Shown here: positions 49,771 to 62,036 of the stretch, one piece after another
Position numbering within the stretch: position 1 is the first letter of the stretch
Layout of the letters: every line of letters starts with the position of its first letter
Assembly (NCBI RefSeq): GCF_958979055.1
Contig: NC_084888.1
Coordinates: forward strand, 9,781,501 to 9,845,500
Direction of reading: 5' to 3'
DNA from: Alnus glutinosa
Taxonomy: Eukaryota > Streptophyta > Magnoliopsida > Fagales > Betulaceae
Length of the DNA: 64,000 nt
Program-made: the position numbers and the translations under genes
Notes under the pieces: model-generated
Database searches by the model: none
Told to the model about the DNA's origin: nothing
Seen by the model: only the letters and a program-made list of their open reading frames with translations

Positions 49771-51535
49771 ATTTATTTTTACGTATCAAAATAGTATGCA
49801 AAGGTTGCATCAAATATTTATTTAGAATACAATAAAGTTCATAAATCTTAAGTTGAAAAATCTAAATATGTTTCACTCGCAACTTGTTAATAAGTATGAA
49901 CGCACGTTGTTTGCGTCTACCTCTTCCTCATAATTCAGTTTCGATGTGTGTGACTTCATCTCATTCTCCCTTTTTCTATTTTTCAAAAAAAAATATGAAC
50001 ACACGTTACACATTTTTGAATGCTTACCCAAATTATAGAAGTATGGTAGATAAATGCATATGGCTTTATTCATTTCTCTTTCCCCATCAAAGAATAAATA
50101 CGTGCATGCTTGGAAAATAAATTAAAAGAAACTATATAAGAAAATAATAAATAATCAGATGAGACTGCACTTGAAAAGTCATTAATGTTTCTTTTAAATT
50201 AATTATTTTAAAAAAGGAAAGAAAAAAAAAAAAAAAACTCGTTGTGATCAATTGAAATCCAACTCCAGCACGTCTCCTGCTGGCCTCTCTCCCATCCAGA
50301 CTGGTTTATTTTAAGCTTTCCGTCATTTGACTTTGATGCCGACGTACTCATGTTCACGAGGTCAATCCCGATCACTCTGCGTATAGTTTTCAACCTTTTC
50401 GTCCGAATAAAACACGCTTCATTACGCTTACCGTACGTCTCCGATCAATCTGTGTGTTTAATTTTGCTCCCCATTCAAAGAATCGGAATAAAAGTAAGCG
50501 GCAAGTTGGGGAGATCGTTGGATATATATCACATGCATGTGGTCCTTCGATCTCTTCCAATTCCCGCCTGGTTTTGGTTACTTTGTTAGGGCCAATGATG
50601 TTTAATTAATAAATCTTAATAAATTTCCATGCAATCCCGTGACTCCTATTTTGGAATTTTACAACCTCTCTTTTTCTCTTGGTTTGGGCTACCTCCTTTA
50701 ACGGGGTTGAAATTAAATCTAAGTACGCTTAGATTTTCTATTATAGCAAGAGAAAGAAATTCAAAATTTAAATAGGGAAGGTATAAGAGAGAAAACAAAA
50801 AAAAAATAAAATAAATAGAATTGTTTTGTATTTAATAATTGGAGTGCAGTATACTATATATTGTGTTGAATATCAGTTCTTTTTATTTGTTTATTTATTT
50901 TCATCGATATTTATGTTTGTTTAGTAACAGTCACGTTGTTTATTATTAATTGTTAATCAACAGTTATAAACTGTTATTTTAACTAACATTTAATTTTGAT
51001 CATCAAATCAAATAATTATCAATAATTTTTTAATAATAACCATTAGATCGTAATTATTTAATCTTAACCGTTATATTAAAGTTGATTTGACTTATAGTTT
51101 ACTTTAGTGATGGTCTAATAAATCTAACCACTAAATCTATCTAAGAAGCACCTTATAGTCGGTCAAATTTTCTTTTTCTAACATCTTGCTAAAATTTTGA
51201 AAAAAAATACATATAACCAAGGGTATCATTATTTTGACAGACTCTAAAATTTAGAAAGTGATACTCGAATTCTACAAGCAACCTAATTGGCTACCTGCAA
51301 TAATTAGCACATTTTTATTATTATTATTATTATTATTATTTACGTCAATTTGGGCTAAACTTACGTCACTCGTGACATTTTCGAACCAAATCTTACCAAA
51401 ATGCCCTGGTCTTGGATTTTGTTTAAATACTTGACCAAATCACTTTTCTAAAGCCACGTTCTCCATTTTGATTGATGGAAAAAGGAGCCTTCAAGGAAAA
51501 ATGGAGATGAGCTCTGTTTTTCAAAGAATGGAATC
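49457..51535. repeat. Unit tail (unit 3)
   Basis: Counterpart of the unit 1 and unit 2 tails, but containing an extra segment of about 850 bases (49856-50708) with no match in the other units. The rest (50700-51535) follows the common tail, with an (ATT)n run near 51315-51340. Confidence 0.7.
49856..50708. other. Unit-3-specific insertion of unknown nature
   Basis: It replaces about 20 bases of the common tail (the GTTTAGCTGCGTTTTG region). No inverted ends, target duplication or known domain were recognised. It includes a moderately GC-rich part (50230-50590) unlike the AT-rich tail around it. Confidence 0.5.
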
Positions 51536-52042
51536 AAAACCAGAGCAAGAAAAATAGACAAGAAGTGTGATGCCCCTCCATAAGTAAATGCATTTTTTTT
51601 TTTCCGTATATTTATTCACATGGCGATGCTAATTATTATTATTTTTTTTTAAAAAAAAAGTAGAACAGCCTTCTATAAAATTAGCAATTTAAACGTAGTG
51701 TTTTATATGGAAAGACCAGTAATATAGTGAGGGATCTCCTAAAAAAAAAGAGAAATGCTTGGTTGTACACTCTCATCCCACTCCTATCCCACCTTTGCCT
51801 ACTTGGACCAATAATATTGTTAAAAAAAATGGGTCCCACTACACTCTCTCCACTATCTCTTACATTATTGGTCCAAGTAGACAAGAGTGGGATAGAAGTG
51901 GGATGAGAGTGTTACTAAGAATGAATGCTTCCTCCGCAAAATTATGAATAGTTGCATTGGCAATTCGCCGGATATGAGAAACATTCCACTAAAAAATGCT
52001 ATTATTACCTTATTAACGACGCAACGAAGATACCGTATAATT
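51536..52042. repeat. Receptor-kinase 3' flank remnant (unit 4)
   Basis: Follows the kinase 3' flank (compare 35410-36535) up to GATACCGTATAATT, then jumps into the interior of the old MITE of the GST block (GCACAAATTTAAAT). No kinase coding sequence remains in this unit. Confidence 0.8.
51767..51912. mobile_element. Small foldback MITE
   Basis: Arms ACACTCTCATCCCACTCC and, mirrored, AAGTGGGATGAGAGTGT, with TGGACCAATAAT / ATTATTGGTCCA inside. It is absent from the matching part of unit 3 (near 36385). The exact target duplication is unclear. Confidence 0.6.
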
Positions 52043-52104
52043 GCACAAATTTAAATATTAAATTACGATTCGAAAGGTCAAACTACGATTTTATTAGACG
52101 TTTA

Positions 52105-52910
52105 TGCTCCGTTTGTTTCGGCGTAAAATGATTTTTGAAAAATGGTTTCAGTATTTTCCGGTATTTGGTAGGGGCGAAAATAATAGTCAACCGAAAAATG
52201 GTTTCCGTTTGACCAAAAATGCTTAATAAATTTCAGAAAATGATTTACACTTTTTAAAATCGTAAATCATTTTCCGTAGATAGTAGATGCAGTCGACTCT
52301 CTTTTAAACAACCTAGTCGACCTTTACGTTCAAGCAGTTGACTATTGCCGAATTTCGACAAGTCAGATTCCGACTCCAGTCCAGCAGATGTCACCGGATT
52401 CTGGGGATACCATGCCAGATTCCGGCTATCTCGCCGGATCCCGGCTCGAATTTGGCCAGAACACCGAATCACCAGCCATCTGGCCGGGATCTTGGCCGAA
52501 TTCGGCAGTTCTAGCCGGATCCGGCCTGGATCTGGCCAGAACGGTCGGACCCCCGGCATCTGGCCAGATCCAGCCAGCTGGCCGGCAACTGGCCAAGACG
52601 GTCGACTTCCCGTCAACTGGCCGGGATCCGACCGTTTAGTGCCGGATTCCGGCAACTTCTACCGGAATATGTATATGCCAAATATAAAAAAATATTTTTA
52701 TATTATTTTATATTAATATTTTTTATTTTGTGAATAAAATTTAATTTTTTAAAATTAATATGATTAAATTAAAATGTAAAAAATATTCGTAATTTTCCAT
52801 ACGTGTCAAACACCAAAAAATGATTTCGACGGCAAATATTTTTTTGAAAAAATGACTTCTCTGAAACTATATTACGACAGAAATCATTTTACACCAAAAC
52901 AAACAGAGCA
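52105..52910. mobile_element. PIF/Harbinger-like non-autonomous element with GC-rich cargo
   Basis: 806 bp. The ends TGCTCCGTTTGTTTCGGCG and, reversed, TGCTCTGTTTGTTTTGGTG are flanked by the 3-bp duplication TTA (52102-52104 and 52911-52913). Comparison with 16225-16245 shows the uninterrupted site in the old MITE. The interior (about 52330-52660) is rich in GCCGGATCC-like words and has no recognisable gene. Confidence 0.75.
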
Positions 52911-53158
52911 TTAATCGCGATTTTAAAAATTATGTTTTCAAATCGTATATTTTTAAATTATTATTTTAAAATTACACTTTTAAAAATCATATATCCAAAC
53001 GGACCATTAGTCAGAAAGAATATTTAATGGTGGACTTGTTTCCTTATGATAACCATCTCCTTGTATTTCAAAAAGACAGTATATATGTTATAAGCATAAA
53101 CCATAATAATAAATCCTTTATTGACAAACATGTCTTCAACTAACAAGCAAACACTTGT

Positions 53159-53340
53159 GAGCTATGATAGGCAGGGGACACTCATCCGTCCCCTGTCCTA
53201 CTTTTAATAATATAATAATATATTATATTACTTTTTCATTTATTTTCTTTGATTTTATCACTTTTTGCTTATATAATATATTATTATATTATTAAAAGTA
53301 GGACAGGGGACGGATGAGTGTCCCCTGCCTACCATTTCCC
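53159..53340. mobile_element. MITE (Mutator-like), family shared with 30287-30462
   Basis: 182 bp; inverted arms containing AGGCAGGGGAC...GTCCCCTGCCT, with the perfect 9-bp duplication AACACTTGT (53150-53158 and 53341-53349). Units 1-3 carry the empty site just downstream of GST. Confidence 0.85.
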
Positions 53341-53434
53341 AACACTTGTAAAGCAACTCAAACATGTCAATTGCTCTGCCGTTTTAGGGACTGCAACACA
53401 GAGGCACATCAAGAGAAGGCCTTGGCAAACAATT

Positions 53435-54422
53435 TCATTTCGCTGCCGCCTCTTTTGCAGTGTAGGCTTCAAGCATAGCATGGTATTTGGTGATCAGCTT
53501 GTCTCGAGATGGCCAGCTTTCTTTGATTATTGGAGCATCCATGAAATTCTGCTTCCATGCCAATAACAGTGGATGGTTTTCATGATCTATCAATGTCACA
53601 CCCTTTACCTCCTCAAATACATCAACCAAATTAGCAATCCAACCAAACGCAAGATCTACAAGTCCAATTTTCTCCCCACCGAAGAACTTTTTCCCTCTTA
53701 GCTCTTCTTCCAAATATTTCAAGCTCCCCTGGGCTGTGACCATAGCTTCCTCTTGCTCCTTCCCTTGCTTGATAAAAACATTCCATATGGAAGGCAAAAC
53801 CTACAGTAACAACACACAACATATCATGATATTAACAAGGACCACGGCAGTGAATTTCAAAAGATCCAAATCTAGGAAAACATTGACAGGAAGTCAGGAA
53901 CAGGACAGAATTCCCAAATCGCTGAGAAGCCAAATCTAAGGCAAACGGAACCACGCATGCTCGAGTGAAATCTTACATTGATATGAAAACCAACAAAATT
54001 GACATTGACAGGATGCGCCGAGCTCACTCAAAACGCGAACCCACTAAATTAATAGGAAAAAAGAAAGAAAGATAGCTACTGTATAGATAAACAGTGCTTA
54101 ATTAGTTTACCTTATCATCTCCAAATCTTGCCCAAAAGCGTGCGGTGGCTCGTTCAAAAGGATCTTGAGGAAGTAAGGGAGTCTGCTTCCAGGTCTCCTC
54201 AATATATTCAAGAATCACAAGCGACTCGGCTAATGGCTTCCCATTGTGCACAAGCACCGGAACCTTCTTACAGATAGGATTGTACTGGAGAAGCAAAGAG
54301 CTCTTATTGGAGATATCTTCGTATATGGTCTCGAAAGGAACGCCCTTGAGTTGAAGCGCCCAAACGACCCTTAAAGCAAATGGACTTGAATATGTCCTAA
54401 AGACCTTCAATTCTTCTGCCAT
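53435..54422 (-). CDS. Tau-class glutathione S-transferase (GST-D)
   Basis: Exon 1 is 54422-54111 and exon 2 is 53800-53435, 225 residues. The active-site motif Y-S-S-P-F has the normal Pro14, and G-site E66-S67 is intact. It is closest to GST-A ([28 protein letters not shown]). Residue 51 is Cys ([10 protein letters not shown]) where the others have Tyr. The frame and splice sites are intact. Confidence 0.9.
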
Positions 54423-54663
54423 GATTGATTTGAAACCACGGTAGCCCAGGTCCTTCTATATAACATTCTTGAAGGAATTTGGATAATATCCCCTATATTT
54501 TCCTCTATTTATATATTTTCTCCCAATATCAAATTTTTATAAATGACAAAAGGGTGATATTGTAAATTATGAGTTCCTGTTTGTAGTGCATTGACTGACT
54601 TTTTGAGCTTTTTTTCTGAGGACGGCATTTTTTTTGGTAGTAACGTCGTATATATATAGATCC

Positions 54664-54816
54664 GGGTAATGCTCGGGAGAAGCATTTTTTCCGTAATTCA
54701 TCCGTAAAAAATGCTTCTCCATGGCACACTTGTAATTATTACAATTACAAGTGTGCCATGAAGAAGCACACTTTCCGGATGAATTCTAAAAATTGTGCTT
54801 CTCTGTAGCACTACCC
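54664..54816. mobile_element. Small MITE with 10-bp flanking repeats
   Basis: 153 bp; ends GGGTAATGCT and AGCACTACCC. The flanks ATATAGATCC (54654-54663) and ATATATATCC (54817-54826) form a duplication with one mismatch. Internal self-pairing (ACTTGTAATT/AATTACAAGT) makes a hairpin. It is absent from units 1-3. Confidence 0.7.
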
Positions 54817-54826
54817 ATATATATCC

Positions 54827-55013
54827 ACATCCCAAGGCGGCTACGTTAAGAAAAACAGAATATCCCAACTCTCAAGGCGTCGAGGGATGGGTAGGTGATA
54901 CTACGGCCTTGGTCAGCAAATTATTGTGCAGAAGAGGACAGTAGATTATTGTCAATTTTAGAATTAATAAAAAATGACAGATGTAATATAAAGTAAAAAA
55001 AATTTACATAAAA

Positions 55014-55046
<33 letters not shown>

Positions 55047-57005
55047 TTTTATATTATAGTGAATTTTTTATTTGAATAGTAATAAAAAATTATTGATGTT
55101 TTATAAAAAGTTTAAAAAAAAAAATTAAAATATTTTTATGTTAATTGTTATTCAAAAATGTAAAAATAAAGTGAAATTTTTTTGTATTGTTTGTCAAACA
55201 AGGCCTACAAAGTCTACAAGCACTAGTTAACACAGAGAAGGAAGGGTAGATATCCCAATTGTTTTGTTAGGAAAAAAGTAATAAAAAAGTAGAAAAACGA
55301 GATGCTTATAAGATGCGATATAATATTATTTTTCTAAAGAATTTATTTATTCAGATACAATAGAGTTCATAAATTCTTTGTTGTTTAGCTACGTTTTGTA
55401 GAAACAAAACTAAACTCCAAATACGCTCAGATTTTTTATTATAACATGAGATAGAAATTCAAAATTTAAAGTACGGAAAGTATAAGAGAGAAAATAGAAG
55501 AACAGAGAATTGTTATGTATTTAATAACTGGAGTGCACGCAAGCAGTATATTATATATTTTGTTGAATATTAGTTATTTATGTTTGTTCATTTGCAGTCA
55601 CATTGTTTCATTATTAATTGTTAATCCAATAGTCATAAACTGATATTTTAACAAATACTTAATTCTGACCATCAGATCGAATAACTATCAATGATTATTT
55701 CATAATAACCATTAGATTGTAATTATTTGAACCCAACCGTTACATCAAAGTTCATTTGACTGTTTGCTTTTTTTTAGTGATGGTTCAATAAATCTAATCA
55801 CTTGATCTATTTAAAAAGCATTTTAGAAAATTTTGCTTATTAATGGCATTCTTGTAATTATTTATAATTATAAAAATGCCATTAATAAGCAATTTCCCGA
55901 AATTTTGCTCCTCCGCTCTGTCTATTTCGATGCTGTTAGTCAATATACTTGTGGTTGTGAGAAAAGAGACGACCTGCATGTTTTAAGTATAATTCCAGAC
56001 TTAGATAAAAACAAAACTCTTTTATAAGCTATTTCGATAAATGTGATTGATAAAATATATATATATATATATAGATGATTGATAATATATATTTTTTTTA
56101 TTTCCTAGTTTATTTTGGAGTAAAAACAAAAAATTAAAAAACTAATTTCCATGTAATTTCAATTTAATCTCTTAAGTTTTAATTTACTTAAGAAAAAAAG
56201 TAAAATCAATTTATGTGATTGACCTAATTTACAAATCACTGTTTACAGTATAAAAAATAATTCAGAAGTCTTCGACATAGGCCAAAATAACATGTAGTCA
56301 CTGCAGTCAAATTTCTTCAAAATACTTGATGGATTATGTTAGTATGTCATGACAGCACCAATATATATATATATATATATATTTATTTATTAAGAGTGAT
56401 ACTTGTCATCATTCTATTGGTATTAATATGGCACACTAACAAAATTTGTCAAGTGTTTTGACAGAATTTGATTGCAGGGGCTAAATTATTATTTTGGTTT
56501 ACTCTGAGGACCTTTGAATTATTTTTTTATACAGCATAGAGTAATTTGTAAATTAGGCCAACCACATGAATTGATTTTACTTTTTTTTATCTTAAGTAAA
56601 TTAAAACTTAAGAGATTAAATTGAAATTACATGAAAATTACTCTTCAACCATAGGTATATTCAGCTTTTGCTGTTGTTCTACGACTATGTTGTTTTAGAT
56701 TAACAGCATCTAAATTACCCCATAAAAGTGGGATTTCTAAAATTTAAAAAATGATACTCAAATTCTACAAACTAATTACTGTAATAATAAGCACCTTCTA
56801 TTATTATTATTATTATTATTATTATTTTACTTCAATTTGGACTAAACCTACGTCACTCGTGACATTTTCGAACCAAATCTTACCAAAATGCCCTGGTCTT
56901 GATTTTTGTTTGAATACTTGGCTTTTCTAAAGCCACGTTCTCTATTTTGATTGATAGAAAAAGGAGCCTTCAAGGAAAAATGGAGATAAGCTCTCTTTTT
57001 CAAAG
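54827..57005. repeat. Unit tail (unit 4)
   Basis: A diverged copy of the common tail with extra insertions. Microsatellites (ATT)n occur near 55017-55046 and 56800-56826. A hairpin lies at about 55833-55893 (TTGCTTATTAATGGCATT and its mirror) and a larger foldback at 56142-56645. No coding sequence is seen. Confidence 0.65.
56142..56645. mobile_element. Foldback element in the unit 4 tail
   Basis: The left arm (TAATTTCCATGTAATTTCAA onward, about 56142-56310) and right arm (about 56470-56645, ending TTGAAATTACATGAAAATTA) mirror each other over more than 150 bases. There is a (TA)n run near 56361-56382. It is absent from the other units. Confidence 0.65.
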
Positions 57006-57069
57006 AATGGAATGAAAACCAGAGCAAGAAAAATAGACAAGAAGTGTAATACCCCTCCAAAAGTAAATG

Positions 57070-57103
<34 letters not shown>

Positions 57104-58011
57104 CCGGAATATTTATTCACGCGGTGATGCTAAATTTTTATTTTTTATTTTTTGAAAGTATATCAGCCTTCTATAAAATTAGTAATTTAAGCGTAGTGTT
57201 TTATATGGAAAGACCAGTAATACAGTGAGAGAAGCCCTCAAACATCGTAGCACTAACTGAAATATAACTTCATTTATTCAGAACTTAAACGTAATTACCT
57301 TTACACTATTACGTTATAATGATCATAGATAGACCTATTAATATAACTGTAGACGTACTTAAAAGGCATTACATCTGCCTAGCAAAAAACTGAGTTATCT
57401 TTTGCAAAAGTCTAGTATGGGCCCCAAAATACTCAACCACTACTACCCGAAATCTATGGAATTAATGTCTTCGATTTCTTACGAGTGGAATTGTGAGTCA
57501 ATGAATCATTAAATAAAATCATCTAACCACGACTGCATGTGTGTGTGAGATATGAGCTCAATTTTTCTTTAAAATTTCTCTCTTTTGTTTGATAGAGGTT
57601 TATTATAAATGGGTTAAATTGACCCAAGTACTTAATATAACATGACTAGCACAATTTAGTTTTTAGTTAGCAAAAATTTTCAAAGATTTAGATATGGGTA
57701 TTTTTGTAAATTCTGTTAAATTCTGACTAACACCTAAAACTTAGCAATTTTTTTGTTTGATTTCCGAAAAAAAAAAAAAAAACATTTTAAGAATTTTGAC
57801 AGGATTTAACGGAAAATTCTAACGGATGATTGAAATTGAAAAAAAATTAAAATATGGATAGTGGATACCCTAATTTGGTATTTTTAAAGTTTGGATACAT
57901 TTTTCAAAAGTGATGAAAGATCAGGGGTTATAAGTGAAGTTTTCCTTTAGTAAACATAACCCGACTTCTCAATGCAATATCCAATCAAATAAATATTACA
58001 GTCCAATTAGC
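57006..58011. repeat. Receptor-kinase 3' flank (unit 5)
   Basis: Matches 35410-37375 without the foldback element of that copy. AT-rich, with a poly-T run near 57071-57103. No gene is seen. Confidence 0.7.
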
Positions 58012-61000
58012 TCATTTTTCTTGTGTTCCAATTCTTAAATCTAAAAGAAACGAGTCTCTAATTTCACTTAGTTTGTTTACGACAAGATTTATGGGTATCC
58101 GCTTCCGAGGTGATGTTGCAGAGCACAACAATCCAATCTGCAACACTGAGACCAAGCAATCCTCCATTCTGCTTTTGGCATTGAAATGACAATCAACTTC
58201 TTCGATTATTACGCTTTCTTCTATGTCATCTTTATTTGTCTCATCATCTGCATCTTCTTCAAAGGGCATTGACGAGTCCACTATATCCACGACACGTCCC
58301 AGCTGCAAAGCCATTGCAGTGAACTTGTGAATGCTTAGACCATCTTTGAACATGTCATCGGTAGGTCTTTTCCCGGTAAACATCTCCAGCAAGAGTATCC
58401 CATAGCTGTATATATCTCCAAGTATGGAAACTTGGCCACCCATCCCATACTCTGCAATTTATTAATACATGATCACTAAGATAGTATAGTCTTCTAAACT
58501 GAAGAATTTATCCATTAATGCATATCTACTACTATTTAACAATTTTGTGAATTTTTTGGTTAGTGGTAGAAGACAGAATTAGGGTTTGGAGGAGGCCATC
58601 ACCCCTGATTTTGAAATTTTCTTTATATATATATTGGGCCTAAAAATTAGAGCTTTGGCTTGACCTTTCTCGTTCATGCTTTGCTGTGTCAAATTTGAGC
58701 CATGTCACTAGTTGAAACATACCTGGAGGAATGTACCCAATGGAACCTTTCAGCGCAACTGAGAAGTCTGACATGGTTTTATTTTTGGAGGGATTATGTG
58801 ATGCTTCAAAGACGAACTTTGCTAATCCAAAGTCGCCAACATGAGCTACCATATCTTCATTGAGGAGGACATTGCTTGGCTTTACATCACAATGAACAAT
58901 CGGCATTTCACAATGAAGATGAAGATATTCCAGTGCATATGCAACATGCATGGCTATATTTAGTATCTGAATAAAGCTCAATCTCTTGCATTGTTGTTGC
59001 TCATCCTCTATAGGATGCAACCATTGGTCTAGGCTTCCATTAGACATGAACTCAAAAACTAGACTCTTAAAGTCATTCCCTTGATGATCAATGCTTGAGC
59101 AAACAGTGATGATCTTAAGGAGATTACGATGGCGTAAAATTCTCAAAGCATTGCATTCATCTATGAAACTCTTGGAAGCTCCTCGCTGTTGAAGTTTTAA
59201 CACTTTAATTGCAACAATTGTTCCATTGCTAGAAAGAACTCCTTTGTATACAGAACCAAAACTACCTGAACCAATCAAATTGTCCACAGAGAAACCATTA
59301 GTTGATGCTTGGAGTTCTGCATAAGATATATCCAATTCCCAATCCTCTACGGAAGATGCAGCCAAAGGTCTCTTTCTCGAATTTTTAACCACATAACACG
59401 TGTGGGAAAAACACAATAGAATAAGTACAAATATGACTATGCTAGCGACAGGAATTACTACTTTGAGTGCAAGGTGTTTCACGGATGAACGTGGAGTCTT
59501 TCTATAGCATATTGGTAAAAGTAATTTTGGGACACCACCACATAGCTTGCCATTTCCAAAGATTGAAATTGCGCTTACATTCGAAAAAATCCCTTCACTT
59601 GGCACTTCCCCCTCGAGATCATTATGAGAAAGATTGAGATGCTTAAGTGACAAAAACTTGTTGAAAAATTCAGGAATTTGTCCCGATAAGTTATTACGTG
59701 AAAGATCAATTTCTTCTAAACCTCTTAGCGTCTTCAAAGATGAAGGAATTGCTCCTTCAAATGAATTACCCTCCAAATACAAACGTTCCATACTAATACA
59801 ACTATCAAGGGAAGTAGGAATTTCACCTGATAATCTATTCTCTGATAGATCTAACTCCACAAGATTTTTTAAGTTGCCTACCTCAAATGGCAGTGTACCT
59901 GTCAAAGAATTATGAGACATGACCAAAGAAATCGAAATGGAAGAAAGACCAATAACCTGTTTTGGTATGGAACCATTGAGATTGTTACTAGAAAGGTTTA
60001 GATGAAGCAACTTCTGGCAGTTTCCTAGACTTGCAGGAATACTTCCTTCAAATCTGTTTCCATCCATGAAGAGCTTTGTCAATTTACTTAAGTTACCTAA
60101 GGAGGAAGGGATCGGCCCTGAAAATTTGTTATAGTGCAGATGTAGTCCCTGTAACTGTTGGAGCTTCCCAATAGCATCTGGGAGAGGACCACCCAAATAG
60201 TTACCTTCTAATCCCAGAAGGGTCAAGTTAACAAGGTTCCCAATCCCAATGGGAATGCCTCCATGTATCATATTTTCACTCATAGTAAGAATTCTCAGCT
60301 GGGAGGAAAGGTTGGCTATGGAGCTCGGCAGCACTCCACCAAATTGATTACGAGCAAGACCCAAGACCTCTAAATTAGTACAGTTAGCTAGAAAACCGAT
60401 AAAATCCAGGCCACCAACTTTCCCATTTCCAAGTCTATTGTCATCGAAATTAAGTCTAACCAAGCCACGCAAACTTGCTAGATTTTGGGGCACCGTCCCA
60501 GTGAGACCATTTTCAGCAAAGTCAAGCAGCCCAAGCCTAGAAGCATTTGAGAATGACACGGGAATCGGTCCGGTGAAACTATTAACACCGCCGGCAAATG
60601 TTTCAAGGTTAGGAAGAGTAAGGCCAACATCTGGTGGAAGGCTTCCATGCAGGTGGTTTTGAGTAACAGAGAAAAAGTATATGGAAGATATATTATAAAT
60701 AAGAGGAGGGATAGTACCAGATAGATTATTCCCATAAAGTTGAAAATATCCCAAGCCTGATAGACGGCCAAGCTCACTAGGTATGCTACCTTGTAAATTG
60801 TTCAGGAGAAGGGAAAGAACATACAAAGAAGAAAAGTTTCCTATCCACCCCGGGATTGTTCCTGTAAGGTTGTTCCCAGCAAGTTGCAGGTAAACCAACT
60901 TTGACAATGAACTGAACTGCTCTGGAATCTGCCCAACAAACTTGTTGGCACCAACATCGAGCACTGTAAGTTCTGTACAGTGACTTAGATTAGTCGGAAG

Positions 61001-61423
61001 ATTCCCACCAAAGGAATTGAAACTCAGGTTGAGATGCTGCAGGCGGCGTAGGCTTCCCAATTGTTGAGGAATTTCACCATAGATGCTGTTGTTTCTCAGG
61101 TTGATTCTAGTAAGGTGAGTAAGATTTCCCATAGAAGGTGTTATGGTGCCAGCCAATCTTTGAGCTTCCAGGTTCAGAACCATGACTCTTTTACTGGAGG
61201 GACTGCATGTAACGCCAAACCAGTTGCAGAAATGGGTGGAGTCATTCCACGAGCTCATGATTTGAAGTGGGTCTTGGATAATCCGATTCTTGAAGTCAAG
61301 CAGCGCCAGGTGATCGGCCGACTCATCTGCAAAAGCGGGCGTTCTTGCAGATTTAAACAAAAGAAGAATTCCGTGAAAGAATGTAAACAAAATCCACTTG
61401 GAACGCAGACAAGAGTGCTTCAT
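58012..61423 (-). CDS. LRR receptor-like kinase, EFR/Xa21-type (LRR-XII), intact copy (RLK-2)
   Basis: Plasma-membrane receptor kinase of 1,046 residues. Exon 1 is 61423-58723 and exon 2 is 58451-58012, joined as CCA-G|AG-TAT to give GYIPPEYGMGG. Order: signal peptide (1 to about 32), LRRNT (HLALLDFKNRI...HFCNWFGVTC), about twenty LRRs (LxxLxLxxNxxxGxIP), membrane helix (about 655-679, VVIPVASIVIFVLILLCF) and kinase with G-loop GSGSFGSVYKG, K740, catalytic loop H-C845-D846 and D864-F-G. Cys before the catalytic Asp makes it non-RD, as in immune receptors FLS2, EFR and Xa21, and the intron position also fits that subfamily. A role in sensing a microbial ligand is inference; the ligand is unknown. 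It has an almost identical broken sister at 37376-44205. Confidence 0.93.
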
Positions 61424-62036
61424 CGATCTGGTTGGAAATATAATTTTCAGGTCTGATCAAATTGCAGTGAGAGTTTTTGAGGGTTGACCGATTGCTATAA
61501 AAAGATCAGCTTTGTAGTGGGGATGGACCGGATTTTCAGTTTCAGTATGACAGTAGTTGGCTGCAGTACATAGCACCAATTGAAATTATATATGGCAGGC
61601 ATGGATTTTTATTTTTATTTTGAATTAATTTAATGAGGATCTGATGACTATAAGAGCCTTGAGTTGAAATACAGCACCAATTGAAAGCGAAAAGGCAAGC
61701 TAGTATATTTTTATAGCTATATTGGACATTGCGTTTGGACATTTATATGACTTGTATTTCAGTAGGCGAGGATAAATATATATATTTATTCAAAATGAAA
61801 GAGACCACCGGGTGATCATATTTAATTATCTTAATTAGGCTTGAATCTTGTTTAGCATACGACTGCAATATTCGGTCACCACGGCAACTTCAACTGCAAC
61901 TGCAATATAGTCATGCATATTCACGTACTAACAATTACTTGAAAGGAAAAGAATATAACAAAATATGAGGGTTGGTAGGAATATAATGAAAAGAAAAGAA
62001 AAGAAAAGGGATTTGAAAGAAAGTAGAGAAGACATC
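61424..62036. repeat. Block between RLK-2 and truncated PPR copy D
   Basis: Matches 44206-44399 plus 45421-45829 and shows the empty site of the foldback element at about 61608-61625. It should hold the RLK-2 promoter. Confidence 0.7.

Noticed and set aside
52254-52716. Open frames of 133, 123 and 83 residues
   Set aside because: They come from the GC-rich word repeats inside a non-autonomous TIR element and show no protein family resemblance.
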